NCBI GenBank assembly: GCA_910577875.1
Contig: CAJTNY010000005.1
Location: forward strand, 15,502 to 79,501
Direction of reading: 5' to 3'
Origin: an uncultured Christensenella sp.
Lineage (GTDB): Bacteria > Bacillota > Clostridia > Christensenellales > Borkfalkiaceae
DNA length: 64,000 nt
Below the pieces are notes generated by a model. That model ran no database searches. It had not been told where the DNA came from and saw nothing but the letters and a program-made list of their open reading frames with translations. Positions 7,430 to 15,148 of the stretch are shown here, in pieces. Every line of letters starts with the position of its first letter. The stretch's first letter is position 1. The position numbers were made by a program, and so were the translations under genes.

Positions 7430-8755
7430 TTAACCTATTTTTGGAATGAAACTGTAAACGTTTTTGGTTCGTTTTCGCACAAAAGATTTGTACTTGTTAC
7501 AAGCAGATTCGAAGAGGACGTAAATTCTGTTGCTTGCGTCGTTGTTGCTGGTGGTGGGCGTCGGGACGCAAAGTCCTTCCGACATAGACGGAATAGAGTA
7601 ATCATTTACGAACATTTCTTCGTCCGCTTTATCGACGTAATAAACGTATAAGGACGAGTCCGTATAATCCAAAGTTTGGTCGCCGAACGTTTTTTTGACG
7701 CCTTTGTAAACGAAACTTTCGCCGGATACGTCCGTATATTTTCTGCTGGAAGTCATCAGCTTTTTATTGTCGAAACAAAGAAGATGTGAATTGGAGAGCC
7801 CGTAACTTTCGGAGAGAACGAGAATACCGTCGGAACTGCTGTAACTCTTTTTGCCGGAGAACGCAACACCCTGTACTTTTTCGGGCAGAGAGAAAATTTT
7901 CTGTATCCTAGGTACTCTGTCGCTTTCCGCAAGTCCGTCAGCAGCGTTTATCATATAAAGACCGTACTTATTTTCGGTGCTCGAAGTTACGTTATATTCG
8001 TACATAAACGCCGTATTTTTGTAACCGCCCGGTGTAGTGAGTTTATGTTTGTCGTCTGTCTTGTAATTGCCGTCGCGGTAGAATTCCCCGACGTAAAGCC
8101 TGTCGGAAGAAACGCCCGAGGACGAGGGGTCGTCGTAATAGTAGCAGAACGAAGCGTTACAGTTTGCCTCAAAAGAAGCGGTGAACTGAATTGTTTTATT
8201 TTCCGCTGCATCGGCTTTTCTGCCGGCTTTTTCCACGATTTCCTGTGCGATGGTCTTTTTCTGGGATATGAATTCGGGGCTTGCTTTCGCGCAGTAAACC
8301 ATACTTTCGCCCGTTACCCATAACGTATAATAATTAGCCGTAGTGGAAGAAACCGCACTTCGCGTATTGTTGATAGCGATTCCGCCGCAATGTCCGTAAA
8401 AATCTTTGCCGTCCTCGGTTTTCATGGTTACATACCCTACATAACCCGTTTCCGCGCCGGTAACGTAAATGCGCGAAGGTGAACCGTCGGACATATACGC
8501 GCTTATAAAGTAATATTGCTGTATTTTGGCTTCCGTCTTATCGACTTCTTCGTTATATACGTAATATTCCGCAGGACATGTGCCCATACCTTGGGGTACG
8601 GCTCCGTCATCGAGACCGGGGATTTCGAATTCTTCTCTGAAAGATTCAAAATCTTTATAGTTGCCGCCCACGAACCAAATCATAAGGAATATCGCAAAGA
8701 ATACGATAACGGACCCTATTGCCGTAAGTGATATGAATAATTTCTTATGCTTCAT
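7430..8755 (-). CDS. Secreted or membrane-anchored protein of unknown function, probable beta-propeller
   Basis: A 441-aa protein. The ATG of MKHKKLFISL is chosen because GAGGA lies 9 bases upstream; an alternative TTG 36 bases further upstream has no ribosome site. Residues 5-30 form a signal anchor, after which the chain is extracellular. Repeated short beta-rich stretches (SRIYVTGAETGYVGYV, SDRLYVGEFYRDG, DGILVLSESYGLSNSHLLCFD, SSLYVYYVD) and the end block IPSMSEGLCV...NRIYVLFESACNKYKS resemble secreted beta-propeller proteins of unknown function. No catalytic motif was seen. It has its own promoter and is separated from the rqcH operon by a terminator. Confidence 0.7.
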   Translation of the reverse strand: MKHKKLFISLTAIGSVIVFFAIFLMIWFVGGNYKDFESFREEFEIPGLDDGAVPQGMGTCPAEYYVYNEEVDKTEAKIQQYYFISAYMSDGSPSRIYVTGAETGYVGYVTMKTEDGKDFYGHCGGIAINNTRSAVSSTTANYYTLWVTGESMVYCAKASPEFISQKKTIAQEIVEKAGRKADAAENKTIQFTASFEANCNASFCYYYDDPSSSGVSSDRLYVGEFYRDGNYKTDDKHKLTTPGGYKNTAFMYEYNVTSSTENKYGLYMINAADGLAESDRVPRIQKIFSLPEKVQGVAFSGKKSYSSSDGILVLSESYGLSNSHLLCFDNKKLMTSSRKYTDVSGESFVYKGVKKTFGDQTLDYTDSSLYVYYVDKADEEMFVNDYSIPSMSEGLCVPTPTTSNNDASNRIYVLFESACNKYKSFVRKRTKNVYSFIPKIG

Positions 8756-8782
8756 AATTTTAATCCTCGAAGAGTCGTGTGA

Positions 8783-8802
8783 ACCGCGCAATTTAACGCG
8801 GT
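8783..8802 (-). other. Small hairpin in the leader of the secreted-protein gene
   Basis: ACCGCG and CGCGGT flank an 8-base AT-rich loop between the predicted transcription start and the ribosome site of the gene beginning at 8755. A modest stem that could affect message stability; no other support. Confidence 0.3.
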
Positions 8803-8812
8803 ATTATTTAAT

Positions 8813-8841
8813 ATTGTACCAAGCCGAACAAAAAAAAGCAA
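8813..8841 (-). promoter_or_regulatory. Extended -10 promoter for the secreted-protein gene
   Basis: TTGCTT, 17 bases, then TACAAT preceded by TGG on the minus strand. The weak -35 is compensated by the extended -10. It lies about 58 bp before the ATG and immediately after the terminator of the preceding operon. Confidence 0.5.
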
Positions 8842-8844
8842 ATA

Positions 8845-8868
8845 AAAACCGTCCCTTCGGACGGTTTT
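8845..8868 (-). terminator. Intrinsic terminator of the rqcH operon
   Basis: A 10-bp perfect stem AAAACCGTCC/GGACGGTTTT with a GAAG tetraloop on the minus strand, ending in TTTT, directly after the stop of the last operon gene. Confidence 0.85.
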
Positions 8869-9228
8869 TTAACCGAATATACCTTTTAAAATCAAGCCGA
8901 ATATGAATGTTGCCGCCGCACCTATAAAAGCGAGCACTATTCGGAACGCCACGTCGCGCTGTTTCTGTTTGGCGTTGCGTTTGTATGAAAAGCCGTTTTC
9001 TTTTAGGTTTATGACATACATCTTCTCGCCCTTGCGTTCCGACGTTATAAGATCGAAGTATCCGTCGCGCATTAAATCGTTGAGAATTCCGTCTATTTTT
9101 TCGGGGCTGAAATTTCTTTTTGCGGGAAGAATGGACAGTATGTCGAGCGGAGATATAAGACATCCGTCAGTGCCGTCGCAAAGACTGTAAACTGCGGACA
9201 TTACTTCGTTTTCGTTTTTAGACAGCAT
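8869..9228 (-). CDS. Small protein with winged-helix-like N-terminus and C-terminal membrane helix (paralogue 2)
   Basis: A 119-aa protein of no recognised family. Residues 1-70 look like a small helical/winged-helix fold: two helices, then EKIDGILNDLMRDGYFDLITSERKGEKMYVINLKE, where a helix leads into a two-strand wing. A basic linker (KRNAKQKQRD) precedes a single hydrophobic helix at about 96-116, so the domain should face the cytoplasm on a C-terminal tail anchor. It begins 1 bp after the stop of a clear paralogue, and both sit in the rqcH operon. Not a typical DNA-binding repressor because of the membrane tail. Function unknown. Confidence 0.7.
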   Translation of the reverse strand: MLSKNENEVMSAVYSLCDGTDGCLISPLDILSILPAKRNFSPEKIDGILNDLMRDGYFDLITSERKGEKMYVINLKENGFSYKRNAKQKQRDVAFRIVLAFIGAAATFIFGLILKGIFG

Positions 9229-9229
9229 A

Positions 9230-9628
9230 TCACAAAACCGCGAATATCAGCGAAATAATAAGACTTCCCAACGCGCCCCCTGCGAAAGCCGAAAAGAAGA
9301 CTATATCCGTTCTCTGTTTACGTTCCTCGATTGCTGCATGAGGCAGAGACTGTTCTTCAACATACTCTTTTAACGGAGCTACGCAGTACATATCGCCTCT
9401 CGAATATTTCAAGTCGATGTAACCGCCGTTTCTTAAAACCGATAAAACTCTTTCGAGTTCGTCGTAACTTCTGTCGCTTCCGTCGGGGAAGGCTTCAAAA
9501 ATTTCGTCCTCGTCGATTATCACGTACCGTCCCGCAGGGCTTAACGCATGAATTCTGTCGAGAACCGCGCCGCAAATTCTGTCCATATCAATAATTAATA
9601 TTGACAAAATAATATCGGTTTTATACAT
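9230..9628 (-). CDS. Small protein with winged-helix-like N-terminus and C-terminal membrane helix (paralogue 1)
   Basis: A 132-aa paralogue of the next gene. The shared core is ERVLSVLRNGGYIDLKYSRGDMYCVAPLKE against DGILNDLMRDGYFDL...KMYVINLKE, and both end in a single membrane helix preceded by charged residues (ERKQRTD). The start is uncertain: the ATG at 9628 has no strong ribosome site, and an internal ATG at 9586 (MDRICG) aligns better with the paralogue's N-terminus. It lies 39 bp after the 3-TM gene in the rqcH operon. Function unknown. Confidence 0.65.
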   Translation of the reverse strand: MYKTDIILSILIIDMDRICGAVLDRIHALSPAGRYVIIDEDEIFEAFPDGSDRSYDELERVLSVLRNGGYIDLKYSRGDMYCVAPLKEYVEEQSLPHAAIEERKQRTDIVFFSAFAGGALGSLIISLIFAVL

Positions 9629-9667
9629 AATTTCAATGAAATTTATTATTTTCTGAATTTACTTCGA

Positions 9668-9967
9668 TTATTTTGCCGACCAGATTATTCCGCCTATAAA
9701 AAACGCCGTCACCGTAAACAGTACGACATATGCGCATATTTTGAGTATAACGAGTCTCCCGAAATCGTTCTTTTTTTTCTGTACGTTTAAGAACGCCAGC
9801 GAACCGAGGCTTAAAATCAGCGACGCAATCAAGGAGTAAATTCCCATTACAGTAAACGCAAGCCCGAAAAACAGAGCCGCTCCGAAAATAAGCGCTACAG
9901 CTATATAAGCGTAAGTTCTGCCCGTATATGGCTGTTCGGTTTTTTTATCTACTTTATCTTTTTTCAT
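9668..9967 (-). CDS. Small three-helix membrane protein downstream of rqcH
   Basis: A 99-aa protein starting MKKDKVDKKTEQPYTGR. A charged cytoplasmic N-terminus of about 25 residues is followed by two closely spaced hydrophobic helices (about 20-60), a basic loop KKKNDFGR and a third helix at about 72-96. The ATG overlaps the 3' end of rqcH by 14 bp and has AGGTGA as ribosome site inside that gene, which suggests translational coupling. No family recognised. Its tight link with rqcH and the two tail-anchored paralogues suggests a common context, but not a specific function. Confidence 0.65.
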   Translation of the reverse strand: MKKDKVDKKTEQPYTGRTYAYIAVALIFGAALFFGLAFTVMGIYSLIASLILSLGSLAFLNVQKKKNDFGRLVILKICAYVVLFTVTAFFIGGIIWSAK

Positions 9968-11630
9968 CGTTGTCACCTGCAAGCGGGCTGTGAGCGCAAG
10001 GCTCGGAAAGAACCGTTTTATAATTCGTGTATACAGCAAAACCCGCGTCGGATTTGGGCGGTTTTTTTACGTACTTTTTAAATGTATAATCAACCGGAAT
10101 TTTATTGCCCTTGCGCCCGTCGGAATAGTAAGCGCAAATTTCAGCCGCTGTCTTTAAAACTTCGTCGGGAACGTCGCGGCCGTTGGTTATTATTCCGACG
10201 TGTGAGGAGTGGTATTTCTGCGTATGCAGCCATATATCTTCGGGCGAAAGTCCTTTCGTCAGTCTTTCGTTCTGCAAATTATTCCGTCCCGCGATAATTT
10301 TAAAACCGCGGATATTGTACGATCGGAAGGGGACTGTGGTTTGCTTTTTTCTTCGTGTATCGGTTTTTTTGATAAGTCCGAGCACTTCGAGTTCTTCTTC
10401 CGTTTCGTCTAAATCGGCGCAATCGTCAGCCGTACGGATACTCGAATATATGCTGTTCAGATATCCGAGCTTTCGTTCGGCTTCTTCGCGCTGCGCGGTA
10501 ACGCTTATCTGCGTTCTTTTTAATTTTGCATATTTCTTATAATATTTCTGCGCGTTTGCGGAGGGAGAGAGAGTTTCATCGAGTTCTATTTTTACTGTAC
10601 CGCCGTTCGGGTCGTAATAATTGAGCGCAGTAAACCATTTCATGCCCCGCTGTAAAGCGTAGATATTAGCGGTTATAAGTTCGCCTTTGAGCTTAATAAC
10701 ATCCGCGTCTTTACATTCTGAAAGTTTGTATTCGATATTGGCGAGGCGTTTCTCTGTTTTTTTGAACGCGCTTTTAAGCGCGTTCTCGAGTTTTGATTTT
10801 TTTTCCGCAAAGGCACGATTTGAATCGACGTAGGAATAATAAGCGCTTTGAGCTTCGAGCAAGCTTTTATAAACTTTTTTATCTTTTTCGTCGGAACGTA
10901 CTTTGAAATCGTTCGCCTTGCCGTTTAAGTAAGTTACGCAGGGTTCTGGAACGGAATTGTATACGTATTCGTAAATATTTGCGGCGGTTATGTTTTCGCC
11001 GTATACGCGGACCATATCTAGCGCGGTTGCGTAGGATAAGCCCTTGACGCGTTCGCATATGAATTTGGCGGCGTCGCCGGAAGCGTATTTCAAAACGTTT
11101 TCGAGTTCGGCGGTATCGTCCGGTGAAATTTTATCCTGTTTTTCGGGCGGAACGTACCTGACTCCGCCGAACAGCACGCGCTTCGTGTTTTCGCCTATCG
11201 AAGTCGTTTTAAGCGCACCGACGATAATTCCGTTTTCGCAGAGAACCGCGTTCGAATATTTTCCCATAAGTTCAAAGTACAAACGCATAACCGACGACGA
11301 AAAATCCGATACGCATTTCAAATCGAAATAAATTATTCTTTCGAAATCCGGCTGTACAATGTCGAGGATTTCCGCGTTCTGCAAATGTTTTCTTAAAAGC
11401 ATACAGAAATTGGGCGCCGAAAGCGGAACGGGTTTTTCGCTTGAAGCGACGCTTAATCGCGTATCCTGCGCGGAAAGTCGGGCTTCGAGTTTGACGTTGG
11501 TTTTTCCGGTGTATATAATAAATGTAAGCTCGTCGCGCGCGGGCTGAATGACGCGGGAAATCTTTCCGCCGCAAAGCAGTCCTTTTAGCTCGTCCGCAAC
11601 GTACCTTATAGTATAGGCGTCCTGAGGCAT
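9954..11630 (-). CDS. rqcH: Ribosome quality-control factor RqcH (NFACT family)
   Basis: A 558-aa NFACT protein, formerly annotated as fibronectin-binding protein. The NFACT-N domain spans about 1-200 (MPQDAYTIRYVADEL, then NFCMLLRKHLQNAEI), followed by a helix-hairpin-helix region, a long coiled-coil at about 265-420 (KSKLENALKSAFKKTEKRLANIEYK...) and an NFACT-R domain at about 435-540 with DIWLHTQKYHSSHVGII. In Bacillus, RqcH binds stalled 50S subunits and adds C-terminal alanine tails that mark nascent chains for ClpXP and other proteases. Here it is divergent from tig-clpP-clpX-lon. Its own promoter is at 11662-11690, and three small genes follow. Confidence 0.93.
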   Translation of the reverse strand: MPQDAYTIRYVADELKGLLCGGKISRVIQPARDELTFIIYTGKTNVKLEARLSAQDTRLSVASSEKPVPLSAPNFCMLLRKHLQNAEILDIVQPDFERIIYFDLKCVSDFSSSVMRLYFELMGKYSNAVLCENGIIVGALKTTSIGENTKRVLFGGVRYVPPEKQDKISPDDTAELENVLKYASGDAAKFICERVKGLSYATALDMVRVYGENITAANIYEYVYNSVPEPCVTYLNGKANDFKVRSDEKDKKVYKSLLEAQSAYYSYVDSNRAFAEKKSKLENALKSAFKKTEKRLANIEYKLSECKDADVIKLKGELITANIYALQRGMKWFTALNYYDPNGGTVKIELDETLSPSANAQKYYKKYAKLKRTQISVTAQREEAERKLGYLNSIYSSIRTADDCADLDETEEELEVLGLIKKTDTRRKKQTTVPFRSYNIRGFKIIAGRNNLQNERLTKGLSPEDIWLHTQKYHSSHVGIITNGRDVPDEVLKTAAEICAYYSDGRKGNKIPVDYTFKKYVKKPPKSDAGFAVYTNYKTVLSEPCAHSPLAGDNDEKR

Positions 11631-11661
11631 TATTAAAATATCCTTTTCTTATTTAACAGAC

Positions 11662-11690
11662 ATTATATAGCAAAACTTGGAAAAAGTAAA
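11662..11690 (-). promoter_or_regulatory. Promoter of the rqcH operon
   Basis: TTTACT, 17 bases and TATAAT on the minus strand, 31 bp before the rqcH ATG. The -35/-10 pair is identical to that of the Gx transporter promoter at 5547-5575. Confidence 0.6.
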
Positions 11691-11700
11691 TGCAAAACGC

Positions 11701-11729
11701 TTTTCAAAACAAATATATTGTGTTAAAAT
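11701..11729 (+). promoter_or_regulatory. Probable promoter of the tig-clpPX-lon genes
   Basis: TTTTCA, 17 bases, TAAAAT with TG at the extended -10 position (TGTTAAAAT), 43 bp before the tig start. Only moderately close to consensus. No CtsR- or HrcA-type operator was recognised in the 142-bp divergent region. Confidence 0.4.
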
Positions 11730-11772
11730 ATTACCCGCATAAATTATTGATTACATTAATAGGAGATTAACA

Positions 11773-13209
11773 ATGAAGTATACGCAGACAGTCGGAGAAA
11801 AAAGCACGGTTAAGCTTACAATTAATTTTTCCGAGCAGGAATGGCAGGATTCTTTAAATAAGTCTTACCTGAAAGTAAGAGGAAAATATACGGTTCCCGG
11901 TTTCAGAAAAGGCAAGGTTCCCAAGCCCGTACTCGAAAACTATTACGGCAAAGGCGTTTTGTTCGAAGAGGCGTTAAATATTCTTTATTCCCAGCACTAT
12001 CCCGAAATTCTCGAAAAGGAAAAAGATAATTTTACCTCGGTCGGCGAACCTTCGCTCGATGTCGAAGAAATGAAGGAAGGCAAAGGAGTCGTTCTTTCCG
12101 CAATCGTTCCCGTTAAACCCGAAGTTACTATAGACGCTTATACAGGTTTAAAAATTAAAAAGTTTGAATATAATGTATCCGATACGGACGTGGAGAAGGA
12201 AGTCGAAAAACTTCTCGAAAAATCCGCGGACTCAATCGAGGTAACGGACAGAGCCTGCAAAAAAGGCGATACCGTCAATATAGACTTTTCAGGTAGCGTT
12301 GACGGCGAAAAATTTCAGGGCGGCACCGCGGAAGGCTATGACCTCGAACTCGGAAGCGGTTCTTTTATCCCCGGTTTCGAAGAAGCTGTCGCAGGTATGA
12401 AACTTAACGAAAACAAAGATATAAACGTAACTTTTCCCGAGGACTATCAGGCGGACAATCTGCGCGGAAAGGAAGCCGTTTTCAATATTACTTTAAATAA
12501 GATAACTGCTAAAAAGCTTCCCGAGCTTACAGACGAATTCGTAAAGAAACACGCGGGAACCGAAACCGTCGGAGAGTACAGGAAAAAGACCCGCGAGCGT
12601 TTGGAAAAGAGTGCGGAGAGCAAGGGCAGGGACGAAACGGAAAACAGCATAATTTCCGAAATCAGCAAACATGCGAAAGCCGAAATTCCCGATGCTATGA
12701 TAGAGCGCGAAATCGACAGAATGGTTCAGGATTTCTCTTACCGTCTTATGTATCAGGGTCTTAAACTCGAAGATTATCTCAATTATATGCACCTATCTAT
12801 GGAAGATTTCCGTGCGCAGTTCAATTCGCAGGCGGCTCCCAGAGTATTGAGCCAACTTGTCATAGACAAGATAATAAAGACCGAAAACATTAAAGCGGAA
12901 GAAAAAGAAATTGACGCAAAAATAAAAGAACAGGCAGAATCGGTAGATAAATCTTTCGAAGAGTACAAAAAGAGCATAGACCCCAGACAGGTTGAATATA
13001 TCACAAGCGATATAATCGTAACCAAGCTTTTCGATTTCCTCAAAGCAAATAACGAAATGTATACCGATAACGACAAAGAAGCAAAAAAGCCCGCGGCGAA
13101 AAAGCCTGCCGCTAATGAATCCGCAACTAAGGGAACAGCGGCAAAAAAGCCCGCGGCGAAGAAAACTGCGGCTAAAAAGACCGTAGCCAAGACTGATAAA
13201 GACGAATAA
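11773..13209 (+). CDS. tig: Trigger factor with a lysine/alanine-rich tail
   Basis: The ribosome-associated folding chaperone and prolyl isomerase. The N-terminal ribosome-binding domain carries the signature loop [13 protein letters not shown] (residues 44-56). The FKBP-like domain lies near 150-245 ([40 protein letters not shown]), followed by the helical arm domain to about 430. The family usually ends near there. This 478-aa protein adds about 43 residues of [17 protein letters not shown] repeats, a highly basic histone H1-like tail. It is first in a tig-clpP-clpX cluster; clpP begins 14 bp downstream. The ATG follows AGGAGA. Confidence 0.97.
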   Translation: MKYTQTVGEKSTVKLTINFSEQEWQDSLNKSYLKVRGKYTVPGFRKGKVPKPVLENYYGKGVLFEEALNILYSQHYPEILEKEKDNFTSVGEPSLDVEEMKEGKGVVLSAIVPVKPEVTIDAYTGLKIKKFEYNVSDTDVEKEVEKLLEKSADSIEVTDRACKKGDTVNIDFSGSVDGEKFQGGTAEGYDLELGSGSFIPGFEEAVAGMKLNENKDINVTFPEDYQADNLRGKEAVFNITLNKITAKKLPELTDEFVKKHAGTETVGEYRKKTRERLEKSAESKGRDETENSIISEISKHAKAEIPDAMIEREIDRMVQDFSYRLMYQGLKLEDYLNYMHLSMEDFRAQFNSQAAPRVLSQLVIDKIIKTENIKAEEKEIDAKIKEQAESVDKSFEEYKKSIDPRQVEYITSDIIVTKLFDFLKANNEMYTDNDKEAKKPAAKKPAANESATKGTAAKKPAAKKTAAKKTVAKTDKDE

Positions 13210-13223
13210 TCAAGGAGTTTTTT

Positions 13224-13814
13224 ATGGAACGTAATGCGTTAGTACCTTATATAGTCGAACAGACTTCCCGAGGGGAGCGTTCGTATGATATTTACAGCAG
13301 ACTTTTAGAGGACAGAATTATTTTTTTGAGCGGCGAAATAGATGACGCCGTTGCCAATACCGTAGTTGCTCAGCTCATTTATCTTGAAGCGAAAGACCCT
13401 CAGAAAGACATTTCGCTCTATATCAACAGTCCGGGCGGTTCCGTATCCGCAGGGCTTGCGATTTACGATACTATGAATTATATCAAGTGCGACGTGTCCA
13501 CTATCTGTATAGGTATGGCGGCTTCGATGGGTGCGTTCCTTTTATCGAGCGGCGCGAAGGGAAAGAGATTTGCACTTCCAAACAGCGAAATAATGATTCA
13601 CCAGCCTTTGGGCGGAGCCCAGGGACAGGCGAGCGATATAAAGATTGCAGCCGAACATATTTTGCGAACCAAACAGAAGCTCAACGAAATTCTTTCTAAG
13701 AATTCCGGAAAGCCTCTGTCCGTTATAGAACGCGACACTGACAGGGATAATTATTTGTCGGCAAACGAAGCGCAGGAATACGGTCTTATCGATAAAGTAT
13801 TTTACAAGAGATAA
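13224..13814 (+). CDS. clpP: ATP-dependent Clp protease proteolytic subunit
   Basis: The barrel-forming serine peptidase partner of ClpX/ClpC (196 aa). It has nucleophile S101 in [12 protein letters not shown]126 in MIHQPLGG and the acidic residue in [13 protein letters not shown] (about D175). The N-terminal axial segment ([24 protein letters not shown]) is intact. Length is standard. It lies between tig and clpX, as in many Firmicutes, with an AAGGAG ribosome site. Confidence 0.98.
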   Translation: MERNALVPYIVEQTSRGERSYDIYSRLLEDRIIFLSGEIDDAVANTVVAQLIYLEAKDPQKDISLYINSPGGSVSAGLAIYDTMNYIKCDVSTICIGMAASMGAFLLSSGAKGKRFALPNSEIMIHQPLGGAQGQASDIKIAAEHILRTKQKLNEILSKNSGKPLSVIERDTDRDNYLSANEAQEYGLIDKVFYKR

Positions 13815-13855
13815 TTAATTTTAGCGGTAAAATATTTTTAGTGAAAGGAGTAATT

Positions 13856-15082
13856 TTGAAAGAAAAAAGATTTTGTTCGTTCTGTGGAAAACCCGAAGAT
13901 AAAGTTCACCGCCTGATAAGCGGACAGGACGCGGTATGTATTTGTGACGAGTGCATAACGATATGCGGCGATATGGTAAAAGAGGCTGATGTTGCGGGGC
14001 TCGAACCCGTTCCTTTGAAAAAACCCGCGGAATTAAAAGATGAACTTGATAAATACATCGTCGGTCAGGACGAGGCAAAGAAGGTTTTGTCCGTAGCGGT
14101 TTATAACCATTATAAACGCATTAACAATATGCGAAAGGATAAAAAACAGGACGGAGACGTAGAAATTGAGAAAAGCAATATACTGTTACTCGGTCCGACG
14201 GGTTGCGGTAAAACTTTGCTTGCGCGTACGCTTGCAAGAATACTCAACGTGCCGTTTGCTTCCTCGGACGCGACAACGCTGACCGAAGCGGGTTATGTCG
14301 GCGAGGACGTGGAGAATATTCTGTTGAAGCTTATTCAGAACGCGGACTACGATATAGAGAAAGCTCAGCGCGGAATAATCTATATCGATGAAATCGATAA
14401 AATTGCGAGAAAGGGCGAAAACGTTTCGATTACTCGCGACGTTTCGGGAGAAGGTGTTCAGCAGGCGCTTTTGAAAATTATAGAAAGCACGGTTGCAAAC
14501 GTTCCTCCGCAGGGCGGAAGAAAACACCCTCAGCAGGAATGTCTGAGAATAGATACAACAAATATACTGTTCATATGCGGCGGGGCGTTTGTCGGACTCG
14601 ATAAAATAGTACAAAAACGCAGGGACAATACTTCTCTCGGTTTCGGCGGTTCGGTTAAAGACGGCGAAGAGAACGTATACGAAATGCTCGCCGAAGTCAA
14701 GCCTCAGGATTTGACGAATTTCGGACTTATACCAGAATTCGTCGGGCGCGTTCCAATAGTCGTAAGCCTGCATCCTCTGAACGAGGATGCTCTCGTAAAT
14801 ATTCTTACGAAACCTAAAAACGCTATCATAAAACAATATCAGAAACTGATTGCGATGGACGGTGTAAAACTGACCGTCGACGACGGTGCTGTACGTGAGA
14901 TTGCGAACACTGCTATCCGTTTAAAGACAGGCGCGAGAGGACTGAGGACGATAATAGAAGGATTTATGACTTCCGTTATGTACAAGCTTCCTTCGGAAAA
15001 GAACGTCGAGGAAGTAATAGTCACGAAAGAGTGCGTTACGGATAAAGCAGAGCCGAAAATAATTTATAATAAGACGGCGTAA
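13856..15082 (+). CDS. clpX: ATP-dependent Clp protease ATP-binding subunit ClpX
   Basis: The AAA+ unfoldase of the ClpXP protease. The N-terminal zinc-binding domain has cysteines 7, 10, 30 and 33 (CSFC...CDEC). Walker A is GPTGCGKT (113-120), Walker [11 protein letters not shown], and the ClpP-docking loop is LGFGG; sensor motifs are present to the end. The start is taken as TTG because AAAGGAG lies 5 bases before it; an in-frame GTG 15 bp upstream would place that ribosome site inside the gene. This gives 408 aa. 41 bp separate it from clpP; a hairpin follows before lon. Confidence 0.97.
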   Translation: MKEKRFCSFCGKPEDKVHRLISGQDAVCICDECITICGDMVKEADVAGLEPVPLKKPAELKDELDKYIVGQDEAKKVLSVAVYNHYKRINNMRKDKKQDGDVEIEKSNILLLGPTGCGKTLLARTLARILNVPFASSDATTLTEAGYVGEDVENILLKLIQNADYDIEKAQRGIIYIDEIDKIARKGENVSITRDVSGEGVQQALLKIIESTVANVPPQGGRKHPQQECLRIDTTNILFICGGAFVGLDKIVQKRRDNTSLGFGGSVKDGEENVYEMLAEVKPQDLTNFGLIPEFVGRVPIVVSLHPLNEDALVNILTKPKNAIIKQYQKLIAMDGVKLTVDDGAVREIANTAIRLKTGARGLRTIIEGFMTSVMYKLPSEKNVEEVIVTKECVTDKAEPKIIYNKTA

Positions 15083-15104
15083 ACAGATAAAATTTTTAAG
15101 TCTT

Positions 15105-15127
15105 TTCCCCCTCATTGATCGGGGGAA
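15105..15127 (+). other. Hairpin between clpX and lon
   Basis: TTCCCCC and GGGGGAA form a 7-bp GC-rich stem with a 9-base loop in the 66-bp gap, followed by AATTTACTT rather than a T-run. It may be a weak or partial terminator, or a stability element separating clpX from lon expression. Confidence 0.45.
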
Positions 15128-15148
15128 TTTACTTATAACGGAGTTTTT

